Origin: Shewanella cyperi
GTDB taxonomy: Bacteria > Pseudomonadota > Gammaproteobacteria > Enterobacterales > Shewanellaceae
Length of the DNA stretch: 64,000 bases
Reading direction: 5' to 3'
NCBI RefSeq assembly: GCF_017354985.1
Contig: NZ_CP071501.1
Location: forward strand, 949,501 to 1,013,500
Part shown: positions 46,620 through 56,699 of the stretch, piece after piece
How positions within the stretch are numbered: the stretch's first letter is position 1
Layout: every line of letters starts with the position of its first letter
Notes under the pieces: generated by a model
Told to the model about the DNA's origin: nothing
The model's database searches: none
Seen by the model: the letters and a program-made list of their open reading frames with translations, nothing else
Translations under genes and position numbers: made by a program

Positions 46620-46886
46620 TTAAGCAGCCAGTGCTTTGATCCTGGCGTTCAGGCGAGCCTTATGACGGGCAGCCTTGTTCTTGTGGATCAGACCTTTGGT
46701 TGCCATACGGTCAACGATAGGCTGAGCTACAGCGAACGCTTCGGTAGCAGCTTTGTGGTCACCGCTCTTGATAGCAGCGATAACTTTCTTAACATAGGTA
46801 CGCAACATTGAGCGACGGCTGGCGTTGTGCTGACGACGCTTTTCAGATTGAAGCGCGCGCTTCTTTGCAGACTTGCTATTAGCCAA
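46620..46886 (-). CDS. rpsT: 30S ribosomal protein S20
   Basis: Primary 16S rRNA-binding protein. The 88 residues begin [20 protein letters not shown] and contain [20 protein letters not shown] and [24 protein letters not shown] precedes the start (AGGAGTTGCACC then TTG-free ATG). It is divergent from murJ, as in E. coli where rpsT lies beside ribF. Confidence 0.98.
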   Translation of the reverse strand: MANSKSAKKRALQSEKRRQHNASRRSMLRTYVKKVIAAIKSGDHKAATEAFAVAQPIVDRMATKGLIHKNKAARHKARLNARIKALAA

Positions 46887-47137
46887 GGTGCAACTCCTAA
46901 AAACTTGGGTTTATAACTTTTAAAGGCCGAGGAATATGCCTGCATTCTGCCATTTTGTCAATGACAATGATTGAATATCCATCATAAAGACAAATTAATC
47001 CAACCGACTTGGCTATCTTCAACCCAACTCGTGTAAAATGTCGCGCAATTCTACCAGCATTTCTGGCTGGGTGACAGAGCCGGATGCGTTTTTCCGCGAT
47101 TTCGCTGGCATTTTGCAGCACTTTCCAGGGGGCTCCA

Positions 47138-48703
47138 TTGAGCAGAAAATTGGTCAGGTCTGGCCTGATAGTCAGCGCCATGACTTTTATTTCGCGTGTG
47201 TTGGGTTTGGTGCGTGACGTGGTGGTTGCCAATTTAATGGGGGCGGGTGCCAGTGCTGACGTGTTTTTCTTCGCTAACAAGATCCCTAACTTTTTGCGAC
47301 GCCTGTTTGCCGAAGGGGCTTTTGCCCAGGCGTTTGTGCCGGTACTGACTGAATATCAGGAAAAACACACCAGTGAGGAAATTCGCGAGTTGCTGTCAAA
47401 GGTTGCCGGCACCCTGGGGGGGCTGGTCACTCTGGTGACCCTGTTTGGCGTTGTGGCTTCGCCTGTGCTGACGGCGCTCTTTGGTGGTGGCTGGTTTGTG
47501 GCCTGGCTTAATGATGAGCCCAATGGTGAAAAGTTCGAACTGGCATCGCTGATGCTGAAGATCACCTTTCCTTATTTATGGTTTATCACCTTTACAGCGT
47601 TGGCGGGATCGATTCTCAATACCCGTGGGCGCTTTGCTGTTTCCGCTTTTACACCTGTCTTTCTCAATATTGCCATTATCGCAGCAGCCCTGTGGCTGTC
47701 GCCGCAGTTGCAGCGGCCTGAGTTGGGACTTGCATGGGGCGTATTTTTTGGTGGTTTAATCCAGTTCCTGTTTCAGATCCCGTTTTTACTGCGGGCCGGT
47801 GCCCTGGTGAAGCCCTCTTGGGGCTGGCACCATCCCGGAGTGGTAAAAATTCGCACCCTGATGCTGCCGGCATTATTTGGTGTGTCTGTGTCACAGATAA
47901 ACCTGCTGTTTGACACCTTTATTGCCTCTTTCCTGGTCACAGGCTCCATCAGCTGGCTTTATTACTCAGACCGGTTATTGGAATTTCCTTTGGGCTTGTT
48001 TGGCATTGCCATTGCCACCGTCATCCTGCCGGCCTTGTCCCGCAAACATGTCAACGATGAGGGCCACGAGTTCAGTCGAACCCTCGATTGGGGGATCAGG
48101 GCTGTGATCCTGCTGGGTATGCCAGCCATGACAGGCCTTATAGTTCTGGCCAAGCCCATGTTGATGGTGTTGTTTATGCGCGGCGCCTTTGATATTTCCG
48201 ATGTGACCATGGCGTCCTATAGTCTGATGGCGTACGGATCCGGCTTGCTCAGCTTCATGTTGGTCAAGGTGCTGGCGCCGGGGTACTATTCCCGTCAGGA
48301 CACCCGCACCCCGGTGCGTTATGGCATAGTTGCCATGGTGAGCAACATGGTATTCAACATTTTGTTGGCCATTCCCTTTGGTTACGTGGGGCTGGCAGTC
48401 GCCACTTCCATGTCGGCTTTGCTTAATGCCGGTCTGTTATATCGCGGCTTACATAAGGCCAAGGTATACAGTGCCGGCGCGGCGACCCTGGTATTCTTGG
48501 TCAAGGTGACTCTGGCCTGTCTGCTTATGGCGGCGCTGTTATGGTACCTGCTGCCACAGCAGACAGTGTGGCTGGAATGGTCTTTCAGCCACCGGGCCGG
48601 CGTTTTGCTGGGACTCATAGGGGCTGGGACCCTGTGTTATGCTAGTGTGCTTTTGGCGACCGGTATCCGTCCCTGGCGGATGAAAGCGGCGGTTAAGGGC
48701 TGA
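47138..48703 (+). CDS. murJ: Lipid II flippase MurJ (MviN)
   Basis: Moves lipid II, the peptidoglycan precursor, across the inner membrane. I chose the TTG at 47138, 5 bases after AGGGGG, because the protein then starts (M)SRKLVRSGLIVSAMTFISRV, the conserved N-terminus; an ATG 18 codons upstream has no good ribosome site. The 521 residues have 13-14 membrane segments and VVANLMGAGASADVFFFANK, IPNFLRRLFAEGAFAQAFVP and YYSRQDTRTPVRYGIVAMV. It precedes ribF by 57 bases. Confidence 0.95.
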   Translation: MSRKLVRSGLIVSAMTFISRVLGLVRDVVVANLMGAGASADVFFFANKIPNFLRRLFAEGAFAQAFVPVLTEYQEKHTSEEIRELLSKVAGTLGGLVTLVTLFGVVASPVLTALFGGGWFVAWLNDEPNGEKFELASLMLKITFPYLWFITFTALAGSILNTRGRFAVSAFTPVFLNIAIIAAALWLSPQLQRPELGLAWGVFFGGLIQFLFQIPFLLRAGALVKPSWGWHHPGVVKIRTLMLPALFGVSVSQINLLFDTFIASFLVTGSISWLYYSDRLLEFPLGLFGIAIATVILPALSRKHVNDEGHEFSRTLDWGIRAVILLGMPAMTGLIVLAKPMLMVLFMRGAFDISDVTMASYSLMAYGSGLLSFMLVKVLAPGYYSRQDTRTPVRYGIVAMVSNMVFNILLAIPFGYVGLAVATSMSALLNAGLLYRGLHKAKVYSAGAATLVFLVKVTLACLLMAALLWYLLPQQTVWLEWSFSHRAGVLLGLIGAGTLCYASVLLATGIRPWRMKAAVKG

Positions 48704-48760
48704 TTCTCTGTGGCGGCTGTTATATAATCCGCCAATTTACGTTGGCAGTTGTCTAATACG

Positions 48761-49696
48761 ATGGAATTGATCCGCGGGATCCACAACATATTGCCGGCCC
48801 ACAGGGGCTGTGTGCTGACCATTGGCAATTTTGATGGTGTACATCGCGGCCATGCGCAGGTTATTGCCAGTTTGGTGGAAAAGGCCGAACATTTTGGCCT
48901 GCCGGCCACCCTGATGACCTTTGAACCCCAGCCCCAGGAATTATTCCGTGGCGACGATGCGCCGGCGCGCCTGAGCCTCCTGCGCGATAAGATAGTCTTG
49001 CTTGATGAGCTGGGTATCGACAGGCTGCTGTGTGTTAACTTCAACCGCAAATTTGCTGATTGGCCGGCCGAGTCTTTTATTGAAGACCTGTTGGTGAAAC
49101 GCCTTGGTGTGCGCTACCTGGTGGTTGGCGATGATTTTTGTTTTGGCAAAGGTCGACTGGGTAACTTTGACATGCTGAGGCGTGCCGGTGAAAAGTTCGG
49201 CTTTGCGGTAGTAAACACCCACAGTTTTACCCTCGGCGATCAAAGAGTCAGTTCCACCGCGGTGCGCGAGCAACTGGCCAAGGGCAACCTGGAACAGGCA
49301 CGACGTCTGCTTGGCCATCCTTTTACCCTGTGCGGCCGGGTGGCCCACGGGCAGAAGCTCGGTCGCACCCTGGGATTTCCGACCGCCAATATCGCCATGA
49401 AGCGCAAGGTAGTGCCTGTGCGGGGCGTGTTTGCGGTGCGCTTGTGGTGGGACGGCAGTGACATTTATGATGGGGTGGCCAATATTGGCTTCAGACCGAC
49501 GGTCAAGGGGCAGATGTGCCAGCTCGAAGTGCACTTGTTTGACTTTGACGGTGACCTTTACGGACGCCGAGTTGAAGTGGAACTGGTCGCCAAAATACGC
49601 GATGAACAGCCATTTGAGTCTTTGGATGCGCTGAAGAAACAGATTACGAATGATGCCGACAGGGCCATGGCGCTGCTTGGCGATGATGCAGGCTAA
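48761..49696 (+). CDS. ribF: Bifunctional riboflavin kinase / FAD synthetase
   Basis: Makes FMN and then FAD from riboflavin. The ATG at 48761 gives [10 protein letters not shown] as in E. coli. The 311 residues comprise an N-terminal nucleotidyltransferase ([52 protein letters not shown]) and a C-terminal riboflavin kinase ([53 protein letters not shown]). It leads ribF-ileS-lspA-fkpB-ispH. Confidence 0.97.
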   Translation: MELIRGIHNILPAHRGCVLTIGNFDGVHRGHAQVIASLVEKAEHFGLPATLMTFEPQPQELFRGDDAPARLSLLRDKIVLLDELGIDRLLCVNFNRKFADWPAESFIEDLLVKRLGVRYLVVGDDFCFGKGRLGNFDMLRRAGEKFGFAVVNTHSFTLGDQRVSSTAVREQLAKGNLEQARRLLGHPFTLCGRVAHGQKLGRTLGFPTANIAMKRKVVPVRGVFAVRLWWDGSDIYDGVANIGFRPTVKGQMCQLEVHLFDFDGDLYGRRVEVELVAKIRDEQPFESLDALKKQITNDADRAMALLGDDAG

Positions 49697-49725
49697 TTGA
49701 TAGCTTTATTAACGGTATAGGATCG

Positions 49726-52548
49726 ATGAGCGACTATAAAAATACTTTGAATTTGCCGGAAACCGAGTTTCCGATGCGTGGAAATCTGGCCAATCGCGAG
49801 CCCGAAATGCTGGCCCGTTGGACCCAGGACAATCTGTACCAACAGATCCGTGACAGCCGCATCGGTCGAAAGCCATTCATTTTGCACGATGGCCCACCGT
49901 ACGCGAACGGCAGCATTCATATTGGTCACTCGGTGAACAAGATCCTCAAGGACATCATTATCAAGTCCAAGACCATGGCCGGCTTCGATGCCCCCTATGT
50001 GCCGGGTTGGGACTGCCATGGTCTGCCTATCGAGCTCAAGGTAGAACAGAAGGTCGGTAAGCCAGGGCAGAAAATCTCTGCCGCCGAGTTCCGTGAGGAA
50101 TGCCGCAAGTATGCAGCCGCCCAGGTTGACGGCCAGCGTGAAGACTTCAAGCGTCTTGGTGTGCTCGGCGATTGGGACAAGCCTTATCTGACCATGAACT
50201 TTGCCACCGAGGCTAACATAGTCCGTTCTCTGGCCAAGGTTATCTCTAACGGCCACCTGCACAAGGGCGTTAAGCCGGTGCATTGGTGTACCGATTGCGG
50301 CTCGGCGTTGGCTGAGGCCGAGGTGGAGTATGAGGACAAAACCTCTCCCGCCATCGATGTGGGTTTCAGCGTCACCGACAAGGCCGCTCTGCTGGCCAAG
50401 TTTGGCGTGTCTCACTATGACGGCGATATTGCCATGGTGATCTGGACCACGACCCCCTGGACCCTGCCTGCCAACCGCGGTCTGGCCATCAGCGCTGACT
50501 TGGATTACGTACTGGTGTCTTTCACCAAGGAAGATCAGACCCGCGCCGTGATAGTTGCCGATGTGCTTCACGAAGATTGCGTGAAGCGCTATGGCGCCGA
50601 GTCATTTGACGTGCTGGGCAGTATCAAGGGGGCAGAGCTGGAGCTGATGCGCTTCAACCATCCCTTCCTGGACTTTGATGTGCCAGTGATCCTGGGTGAC
50701 CATGTGACCACTGATGCCGGTACAGGTGTGGTGCATACCGCTCCTGGCCACGGTCAGGACGACTTTGTCATCGGCCAGAAGTACGGCCTGGAAGTGGCTA
50801 ACCCCGTCGGTGACAACGGTGTTTACAAGGCCGATACGCCTTTCTTCGCCGGCCAGCATGTGTTCAAGGCCAATGACAATGTGGTGGCGTTGCTGAAAGA
50901 GAAGGGCGCCTTGCTGAATCATGTGGGCTACCGTCACAGCTATCCACACTGCTGGCGCCACAAGACACCAATCATTTTCCGCGCCACGCCCCAATGGTTT
51001 ATCTCCATGGATAACCAGGGACTGCGCAGCACGGCTTTGTCCGAGATAGAAAAGACCCAATGGATCCCTGATTGGGGCCAGAGTCGTATCGAGGCCATGG
51101 TGGCTAATCGTCCTGACTGGTGTATCTCGCGCCAACGTACCTGGGGCGTGCCCATCACCTTGTTTGTACACAAGGATACCGACGAGCTGCATCCGGACAG
51201 CGTATCACTGATGGAGCGGGTGGCACACAGAATCGAACAGCAGGGCATACAAGCCTGGTGGGATCTGGAAGAGAGCGAAATCCTGGGCGACGAAGCGGCG
51301 CAGTACCGCAAAGTGACCGACACCCTGGATGTGTGGTACGACTCAGGCTCCACCTTTGCGTCCGTCGTGGCTGCTCGCCCCGAGTTTCATGGTCAGCCGG
51401 TGGACTTGTACCTGGAAGGTTCGGATCAGCACCGCGGCTGGTTTATGTCGTCCTTGATGATCTCCACCGCCATGAATGGCAAGGCACCCTATAAGCAGGT
51501 GCTGACCCACGGCTTTACCGTGGACGGCAAGGGCCGCAAGATGTCCAAGTCTATCGGTAACGTGATTGCGCCCCAGGAAGTGACCAATAAGCTGGGCGCG
51601 GACATCCTGCGTCTGTGGGTTGCGGCCACCGATTACAGCGGCGAGATGACGGTATCCGATGAGATCCTCAATCGCAGCGCCGACGCCTACCGCCGTATCC
51701 GTAACACAGGTCGTTTCCTGCTGGCCAACCTCAACGGTTTCGAGCCTGCCAGTGACATGATTGCTCTCGAAGATATGGTGGCACTGGATCGCTGGATGGT
51801 GCGCCGTGCCGACAAGCTGCAACAGGAAATTATCGAGGCATACGAGCAGTACAACTTCCACCTGGTGACCCAGAAACTGATGCAGTTCTGCTCCATTGAG
51901 CTTGGCAGCTTCTACCTGGATATCATCAAGGATCGCCAATACACGGCCAAGCGCGAGAGCCATGCCCGTCGCAGCTGTCAGTCGGCCCTGTTCCATATTG
52001 CCGAAGCCATGGTGCGCTGGATTGCACCAATTCTGAGCTTCACCGCCGATGAAATCTGGCAACTGTTGCCGGGCGAGCGCAGTGCCTATGTATTTACCGA
52101 AGAGTGGTACCAAGGCCTGGCGTCAGTGACAGTCGAAGGCGATCTCAGCGATGACTACTGGCAGCAATTGATTGCCGTGCGCGACGAGGTCAACAAGGAA
52201 ATCGAGCAGGCCCGCCGCGACAAGCGTCTGGGGGGCTCACTGGAAGCTGCAATTACCCTGTTTACCGATGCCGAGCTGGCGCAGAAATTGACCTTGCTGG
52301 GTGACGAGCTGCGCTTCGTACTCCTGACCTCCAATGCCAAGGTTGAAGCCATAGCTGCTGCACCTGAGGCGGCAGTGACTACCGACCTTGCCGGTTTGAA
52401 ATTGCTGGTGGCCAAGACGGAAGCGGCCAAGTGTGAACGTTGCTGGCATCATCGTGAAGAGGTTGGCAGCATTGCTTCCCACGAAACCCTGTGTCAACGC
52501 TGTGTGACCAACATCGAGGGAGAAGGTGAACTGCGTCAGTTCGCCTAA
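49726..52548 (+). CDS. ileS: Isoleucyl-tRNA synthetase
   Basis: Charges tRNA-Ile; class Ia synthetase. The 940 residues contain the HIGH motif (residues 65-68, in [14 protein letters not shown]), the editing-domain stretch [20 protein letters not shown], the KMSKS motif (605-609, in [12 protein letters not shown]) and a C-terminal zinc finger ([12 protein letters not shown] and CQRCV). It follows ribF by 29 bases. Confidence 0.99.
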   Translation: MSDYKNTLNLPETEFPMRGNLANREPEMLARWTQDNLYQQIRDSRIGRKPFILHDGPPYANGSIHIGHSVNKILKDIIIKSKTMAGFDAPYVPGWDCHGLPIELKVEQKVGKPGQKISAAEFREECRKYAAAQVDGQREDFKRLGVLGDWDKPYLTMNFATEANIVRSLAKVISNGHLHKGVKPVHWCTDCGSALAEAEVEYEDKTSPAIDVGFSVTDKAALLAKFGVSHYDGDIAMVIWTTTPWTLPANRGLAISADLDYVLVSFTKEDQTRAVIVADVLHEDCVKRYGAESFDVLGSIKGAELELMRFNHPFLDFDVPVILGDHVTTDAGTGVVHTAPGHGQDDFVIGQKYGLEVANPVGDNGVYKADTPFFAGQHVFKANDNVVALLKEKGALLNHVGYRHSYPHCWRHKTPIIFRATPQWFISMDNQGLRSTALSEIEKTQWIPDWGQSRIEAMVANRPDWCISRQRTWGVPITLFVHKDTDELHPDSVSLMERVAHRIEQQGIQAWWDLEESEILGDEAAQYRKVTDTLDVWYDSGSTFASVVAARPEFHGQPVDLYLEGSDQHRGWFMSSLMISTAMNGKAPYKQVLTHGFTVDGKGRKMSKSIGNVIAPQEVTNKLGADILRLWVAATDYSGEMTVSDEILNRSADAYRRIRNTGRFLLANLNGFEPASDMIALEDMVALDRWMVRRADKLQQEIIEAYEQYNFHLVTQKLMQFCSIELGSFYLDIIKDRQYTAKRESHARRSCQSALFHIAEAMVRWIAPILSFTADEIWQLLPGERSAYVFTEEWYQGLASVTVEGDLSDDYWQQLIAVRDEVNKEIEQARRDKRLGGSLEAAITLFTDAELAQKLTLLGDELRFVLLTSNAKVEAIAAAPEAAVTTDLAGLKLLVAKTEAAKCERCWHHREEVGSIASHETLCQRCVTNIEGEGELRQFA

Positions 52549-52557
52549 GGGATGAAC

Positions 52558-53073
52558 ATGTCACTGAAGTTGAGAGACAGCGGGCTGCGCTGGTATTGGG
52601 TTGTGGCCTTGGTACTGCTATTGGACCAAGCCTCCAAACTCTGGGTTATGGCCAATTTTGAGTATAGGGAAACGCTTAACCTGTTGCCCTTTTTCAACCT
52701 GACCTACGCCCGCAACACAGGTGCGGCCTTCAGTTTTCTGGCCGAAGCCGGTGGTTGGCAACGTTGGTTATTCGCCCTTGTTGCCTTGGGGTTCAGTTTA
52801 TTGCTGACCCTGTGGCTAAGACGACAGCCTGCCTCAATGTGGCGCAGCAATTTGGCCTATACCTTGGTCATAGGTGGCGCCATTGGCAATTTGATCGATC
52901 GTTTACAGCACGGTTTCGTGGTGGATTTCCTGGATTTTTTCTGGGGAACCAGTCATTACCCGGCGTTTAATATTGCGGATTCGGCGATCTTTATCGGTGC
53001 CGCCCTGATCATCATCGACAGTTTTCGCGAGTCAAAGTCTGCCGATAACGGCAGCAAGGCCGCCAAGGAGTAA
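52558..53073 (+). CDS. lspA: Lipoprotein signal peptidase (signal peptidase II)
   Basis: Inner-membrane aspartic protease that removes signal peptides from prolipoproteins. I prefer the ATG at 52558, which leaves 6-7 bases after AAGGG; an ATG two codons earlier touches that site. The 171 residues have four membrane segments and the conserved blocks LVLLLDQASKLWV-like, LTYARNTGAAFSFLAEAGGW, VIGGAIGNLIDRLQHGFVVD (catalytic Asp) and YPAFNIADSAIFIGAALII (catalytic Asp). Confidence 0.97.
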   Translation: MSLKLRDSGLRWYWVVALVLLLDQASKLWVMANFEYRETLNLLPFFNLTYARNTGAAFSFLAEAGGWQRWLFALVALGFSLLLTLWLRRQPASMWRSNLAYTLVIGGAIGNLIDRLQHGFVVDFLDFFWGTSHYPAFNIADSAIFIGAALIIIDSFRESKSADNGSKAAKE

Positions 53074-53076
53074 TAA

Positions 53077-53496
53077 ATGTCGGTTCGTTCCTTAGTGTGT
53101 CACATGAACATAGTGCTGGCTGATGGTTCTACCGCCGACAGCACCAAAGCGTCGGGCAAACCCGCTCGCCTCAATTTAGGGGATGGCAGCCTGAGTCCTG
53201 CGTTTGAAGCTCAATTGGCAGGATTGAAACAAGGGGATAATCATAAGTTTACCCTGGCACCGGAAGATGCCTTTGGCGCCGTGAATCCGGATGCCATTCA
53301 CCACATGGATCGCAGCCGCTTTCCTGCAGACATGACACTGGAGCAAGGGGTTATCCTGAGTTTCGCCGGTCCAGGTGGCAGTGAAATTCCAGGCATAGTT
53401 CGCGAGGTAGCCGGAGATTCTGTCACTGTGGATCTTAACCATCCATTGGCTGGTCACACTGTGACCTTCGAATTGGAAGTGGTTGAGGAACTGTAA
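53077..53496 (+). CDS. fkpB: FKBP-type peptidyl-prolyl isomerase FkpB (SlpA)
   Basis: Cytoplasmic proline isomerase with chaperone activity. The 139 residues have an FKBP core (VLADGSTADSTKASGKPARL, FEAQLAGLKQGDNHKFTL, VDLNHPLAGHTVTFELEV) with the SlyD-type flap and no metal-binding tail. It lies between lspA and ispH, 3 bases after one and directly against the other (TAA then ATG), as in E. coli. Confidence 0.95.
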   Translation: MSVRSLVCHMNIVLADGSTADSTKASGKPARLNLGDGSLSPAFEAQLAGLKQGDNHKFTLAPEDAFGAVNPDAIHHMDRSRFPADMTLEQGVILSFAGPGGSEIPGIVREVAGDSVTVDLNHPLAGHTVTFELEVVEEL

Positions 53497-54444
53497 ATGA
53501 GTCAGGCACCACAGATGAATATCCTTCTGGCCAACCCCCGCGGTTTTTGTGCCGGGGTCGACCGGGCTATCAGCATAGTTGAGCGGGCCCTGGAGTTGTT
53601 TTCACCACCTATATATGTGCGTCATGAAGTGGTGCACAACAGGTATGTGGTGCAGAACCTGAAGGACAGGGGCGCCATCTTCGTTGAAGAGCTGGATCAG
53701 GTGCCGGACAACAGCATAGTGATCTTCTCTGCACACGGAGTGTCCCAAGCGGTCAGAGCCGAGGCAAAACGCCGAGGTTTGAAGGTGTTTGATGCCACCT
53801 GTCCTCTGGTCACCAAGGTGCATCTGCAGGTCACCCGTGCCAGCCGTAAGGGAATAGAGTGCATCCTTATAGGCCATGCCGGACACCCTGAGGTGGAAGG
53901 CACCATGGGGCAATACGATAATCCTGAAGGTGGTGTCTACCTCATAGAGTCCACCGAAGACGTGGGGCAATTGCAGGTTAAAGATCCCGATAACCTGTGC
54001 TTTGTTACCCAGACCACACTGTCGGTTGATGATACCCTGGATATCATTGCGGCCCTGCAAAAACGTTTCCCATCCATTGAAGGTCCCCGCAAGGATGACA
54101 TCTGTTATGCGACCCAAAACCGTCAGGATGCGGTGCGGTCACTATCCGCTGAGGTGGACCTGCTGATAGTGGTGGGCTCAAAGAACAGTTCCAACTCGAA
54201 TCGTCTTAAGGAACTGGCTAAAAAGGCGGGTACTGCAGCACATTTGGTGGATACAGCCGAGGATGTGGATCCTGACTGGTTTGGCGGGGTGAAAAAGGTC
54301 GCTGTGACAGCGGGCGCTTCTGCCCCCGAGATACTGGTTCAGCAGGTGGTTAATGCTATTACCCTTATTGCACCTAGCACTGTGGTTGAAGTGGAAGGAC
54401 GCAAGGAAGATACCGTCTTTGCCGTGCCAGTTGAGCTCAGGTAA
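53497..54444 (+). CDS. ispH: 4-hydroxy-3-methylbut-2-enyl diphosphate reductase
   Basis: Iron-sulfur enzyme of the last step of the MEP isoprenoid pathway, making IPP and DMAPP. The 315 residues contain the three cluster cysteines: Cys18 in [11 protein letters not shown], one in [15 protein letters not shown] and one in [34 protein letters not shown] and [14 protein letters not shown] are also conserved. It is the last gene of its operon. Confidence 0.98.
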   Translation: MSQAPQMNILLANPRGFCAGVDRAISIVERALELFSPPIYVRHEVVHNRYVVQNLKDRGAIFVEELDQVPDNSIVIFSAHGVSQAVRAEAKRRGLKVFDATCPLVTKVHLQVTRASRKGIECILIGHAGHPEVEGTMGQYDNPEGGVYLIESTEDVGQLQVKDPDNLCFVTQTTLSVDDTLDIIAALQKRFPSIEGPRKDDICYATQNRQDAVRSLSAEVDLLIVVGSKNSSNSNRLKELAKKAGTAAHLVDTAEDVDPDWFGGVKKVAVTAGASAPEILVQQVVNAITLIAPSTVVEVEGRKEDTVFAVPVELR

Positions 54445-54458
54445 AAGCACAAAACCAA

Positions 54459-54487
54459 TAAAAAGAGGCGTTTGCCTCTTTTTTTGT
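54459..54487 (+). terminator. Terminator after ispH
   Basis: AAAAGAGGC (54461-54469) and GCCTCTTTT (54474-54482) with a GTTT loop and a T run. Confidence 0.92.
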
Positions 54488-54668
54488 ATAAAAACGCAGC
54501 CGAATATAATGAATCAATCTTTTAGATGCTATTGTTACTGGCAGCTAACATTCGACTCATCTATGATTAACAGGTAGTATGATGTTCTCTATCTAAGATT
54601 CGGATTTGCAAGGATAAATTGCCAGATTTTTTGTCAATAAAATGGCATTTTTCGGAGTTTTGACGCCG

Positions 54669-55211
54669 ATGAAATACAGCAGGAATGGTTTTTCACTGAT
54701 CGAAGTTATGGTCTCACTGGTCATTCTGGTGATAGGCCTCATTGGCATATTCAATCTGCATACAGTTGCCAAACAGAGTAATTTTGAGTCTTTTCAACAA
54801 ACTCACGCGACTTATTATGCGAACGATATCATCAATCGGATGCGCCTGAATAGAACTCAGTTGGCTGGTTATGCAGGCACATATAATGGCAGTTCTTCCG
54901 CTCCCGCCAAGCCATGTATAGGCACAGCTACCGTCTGCACTTTGTCAGAAACCAAAGATTGGGATTTATATCAATGGCAGCAGTTGTTTTTGGGTGCTGC
55001 GGAAATCAGTGGTGGCAAAAAAGTTGGCGGCCTGGATACCCCCATCGCCTGTATAGGTGTTGCCGGTAATGATGTCACGGTGGTGATAACCTGGCGCGGT
55101 ATACGAACAGTCTCCGATGCCGTTGATACCAGCACCACAGGTCTTGCTGCAACTTGCGGCACTAAAAGTGATCGACGACGCGTCTATGTTATTAACACTG
55201 TGATCATCTAG
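54669..55211 (+). CDS. pilV: Type IV pilus minor pilin PilV
   Basis: The 180 residues begin MKYSRNGFSLIEVMVSLVIL, a type III (prepilin) signal: Gly before Phe at the cleavage site, Glu at mature position 5, then a hydrophobic helix. PilV primes pilus assembly with the other minor pilins. The start was chosen at 54669 because the short basic leader begins there; a frame start 9 codons upstream is unlikely. No strong Shine-Dalgarno is seen. The stop overlaps the ribosome site of pilW. Confidence 0.9.
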   Translation: MKYSRNGFSLIEVMVSLVILVIGLIGIFNLHTVAKQSNFESFQQTHATYYANDIINRMRLNRTQLAGYAGTYNGSSSAPAKPCIGTATVCTLSETKDWDLYQWQQLFLGAAEISGGKKVGGLDTPIACIGVAGNDVTVVITWRGIRTVSDAVDTSTTGLAATCGTKSDRRRVYVINTVII

Positions 55212-55221
55212 GACGATGCTG

Positions 55222-56223
55222 ATGTACGCTTTTTATAAAAAACAGCAAGGTTTTTCGCTGGTCGAGTTGATGGTGGCTCTGATCATAGGTTTGTTTTTAT
55301 CTGCCGGCATACTATCTATCTTTTCCATGTCGGCAACCAACGTCACCACTACCAGTCAATTCAGTCAAATCCAGGAAAATGGCCGTATTGCCCTGGCAAT
55401 TTTGGAACGTGACTTAAGCCAGTTGGGTTTTATGGGGGACATCACTGGTACCGACTTTGTTATCGACGGTAATACCACTTTAGATGCCTCTATTCCAGCT
55501 GCAGTTACTAATGACTGTATTGGTGCCGGTGCCAATAATGCGACCTTCCCAAAGGATACCCCAGCGCATTTCAGAAAGCTGTGGGGTTATGAAAAGGGAG
55601 TAATTGCAGCATCATTGGAATTGAAATGTTTAGATGTCTCTGGCGTCAAGAATAAAACCGATGTTATTCAGATGAAGAGGTTGATTGGACCGAATACGGC
55701 TGCTGCGGCTTTACTTACCAACCGCTATTACCTGGCAACGACCGCCAATCAGGCTGTCTTTTTTAACGGCGCCGCCGGAGCTCCCGCCTTGGATAATGCG
55801 CGTTTTTGGGAATATCAGCATCATGTTTATTTCATCGCTGTCAATGCAAATAAAGTGCCGGAGCTAAGACGCAAGACACTGTCGACAGCCGGTATGAGTA
55901 ATGATGAGCAGTTAGTGGAAGGGATAGAGAATATGCGCATCATGTACGGCTATGATAATGATGGTGATGATACCGCCGACAGGTATGTCTCGGCTGAAAA
56001 TGTGACCGACCAGATGTGGGACAACGAGTTGTTTCAGCGCTTGGTGTCGATTCAAGTTTACTTGTTGGTGCGCGCAGTAGATGAGGACAAGAGTTATACC
56101 AATGATGTGCAATACACCTTGGGCGACAAGGCGATTCCGATTGCTGAAACTAAAGATCACTTTAGACGCAAAGTCGTTTCCAGCACCATAGTGCTTGAGA
56201 ATCCAATGCTGATAAGGAATTGA
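55222..56223 (+). CDS. pilW: Type IV pilus minor pilin PilW
   Basis: The 333 residues start with the prepilin signal QQGFSLVELMVALIIGLFLS and contain FSQIQENGRIALAILERDLS-like PilW family sequence, with disulfide-capable cysteines (NDCIGAG, ELKCLDV). The ATG at 55222 lies 8 bases after AGGA at 55210-55213; an ATG two codons earlier is too close. Part of the pilV-W-X-Y1-E cluster. Confidence 0.9.
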   Translation: MYAFYKKQQGFSLVELMVALIIGLFLSAGILSIFSMSATNVTTTSQFSQIQENGRIALAILERDLSQLGFMGDITGTDFVIDGNTTLDASIPAAVTNDCIGAGANNATFPKDTPAHFRKLWGYEKGVIAASLELKCLDVSGVKNKTDVIQMKRLIGPNTAAAALLTNRYYLATTANQAVFFNGAAGAPALDNARFWEYQHHVYFIAVNANKVPELRRKTLSTAGMSNDEQLVEGIENMRIMYGYDNDGDDTADRYVSAENVTDQMWDNELFQRLVSIQVYLLVRAVDEDKSYTNDVQYTLGDKAIPIAETKDHFRRKVVSSTIVLENPMLIRN

Positions 56224-56224
56224 T

Positions 56225-56695
56225 ATGAAAAGAGAACGGGGTATGGTGCTCTTTTTTGCACTGGTTGTACTGGTTATCATGACAGTTATTGGCGTGGCCC
56301 TGGCAATGAATTCCAGCCAGTCCCTAAGAATGGCTGGTGCCGGTGCTGAAAGAATAGAAGCCTTTATTTTTGCTCAAGGTTTTCAGGACAAGGTTATCAA
56401 TGATAACCGTGGTGCCAACTTAGCGAATCTCAGCGCGGACGGTTTAAAAGCGACTGTGAATGATAGCGAAGGAGATGACTTGCGCTCTACCGCGGTTATT
56501 ACACCACTGCCGACCCCTGCAGTGGGCGGGATAGTCAAAGATGTTTCATGCCAGCGAAGTTCGCGGGCATCGGGTGCCAATTTAATTAGTTGTAAGCGGG
56601 CAGAAATCAATACAACCACTACCTTTGGACGCAAGGGGCTCGGACAGTTAACGGTTGTTTCGGGTATTGAGCAACAGGTACTGACAGGAAACTGA
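56225..56695 (+). CDS. pilX: Type IV pilus assembly protein PilX
   Basis: The 156 residues begin MKRERGMVLFFALVVLVIMT, a PilX N-terminal helix: short basic leader, Gly, then a hydrophobic segment without the Glu5 of major pilins, followed by MNSSQSLRMAGAGAERIEAF. One Cys pair (VSCQRSSR, ISCKRAE) could form a disulfide. It begins 1 base after pilW and precedes pilY1 by 4 bases. Confidence 0.87.
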   Translation: MKRERGMVLFFALVVLVIMTVIGVALAMNSSQSLRMAGAGAERIEAFIFAQGFQDKVINDNRGANLANLSADGLKATVNDSEGDDLRSTAVITPLPTPAVGGIVKDVSCQRSSRASGANLISCKRAEINTTTTFGRKGLGQLTVVSGIEQQVLTGN

Positions 56696-56699
56696 TGCC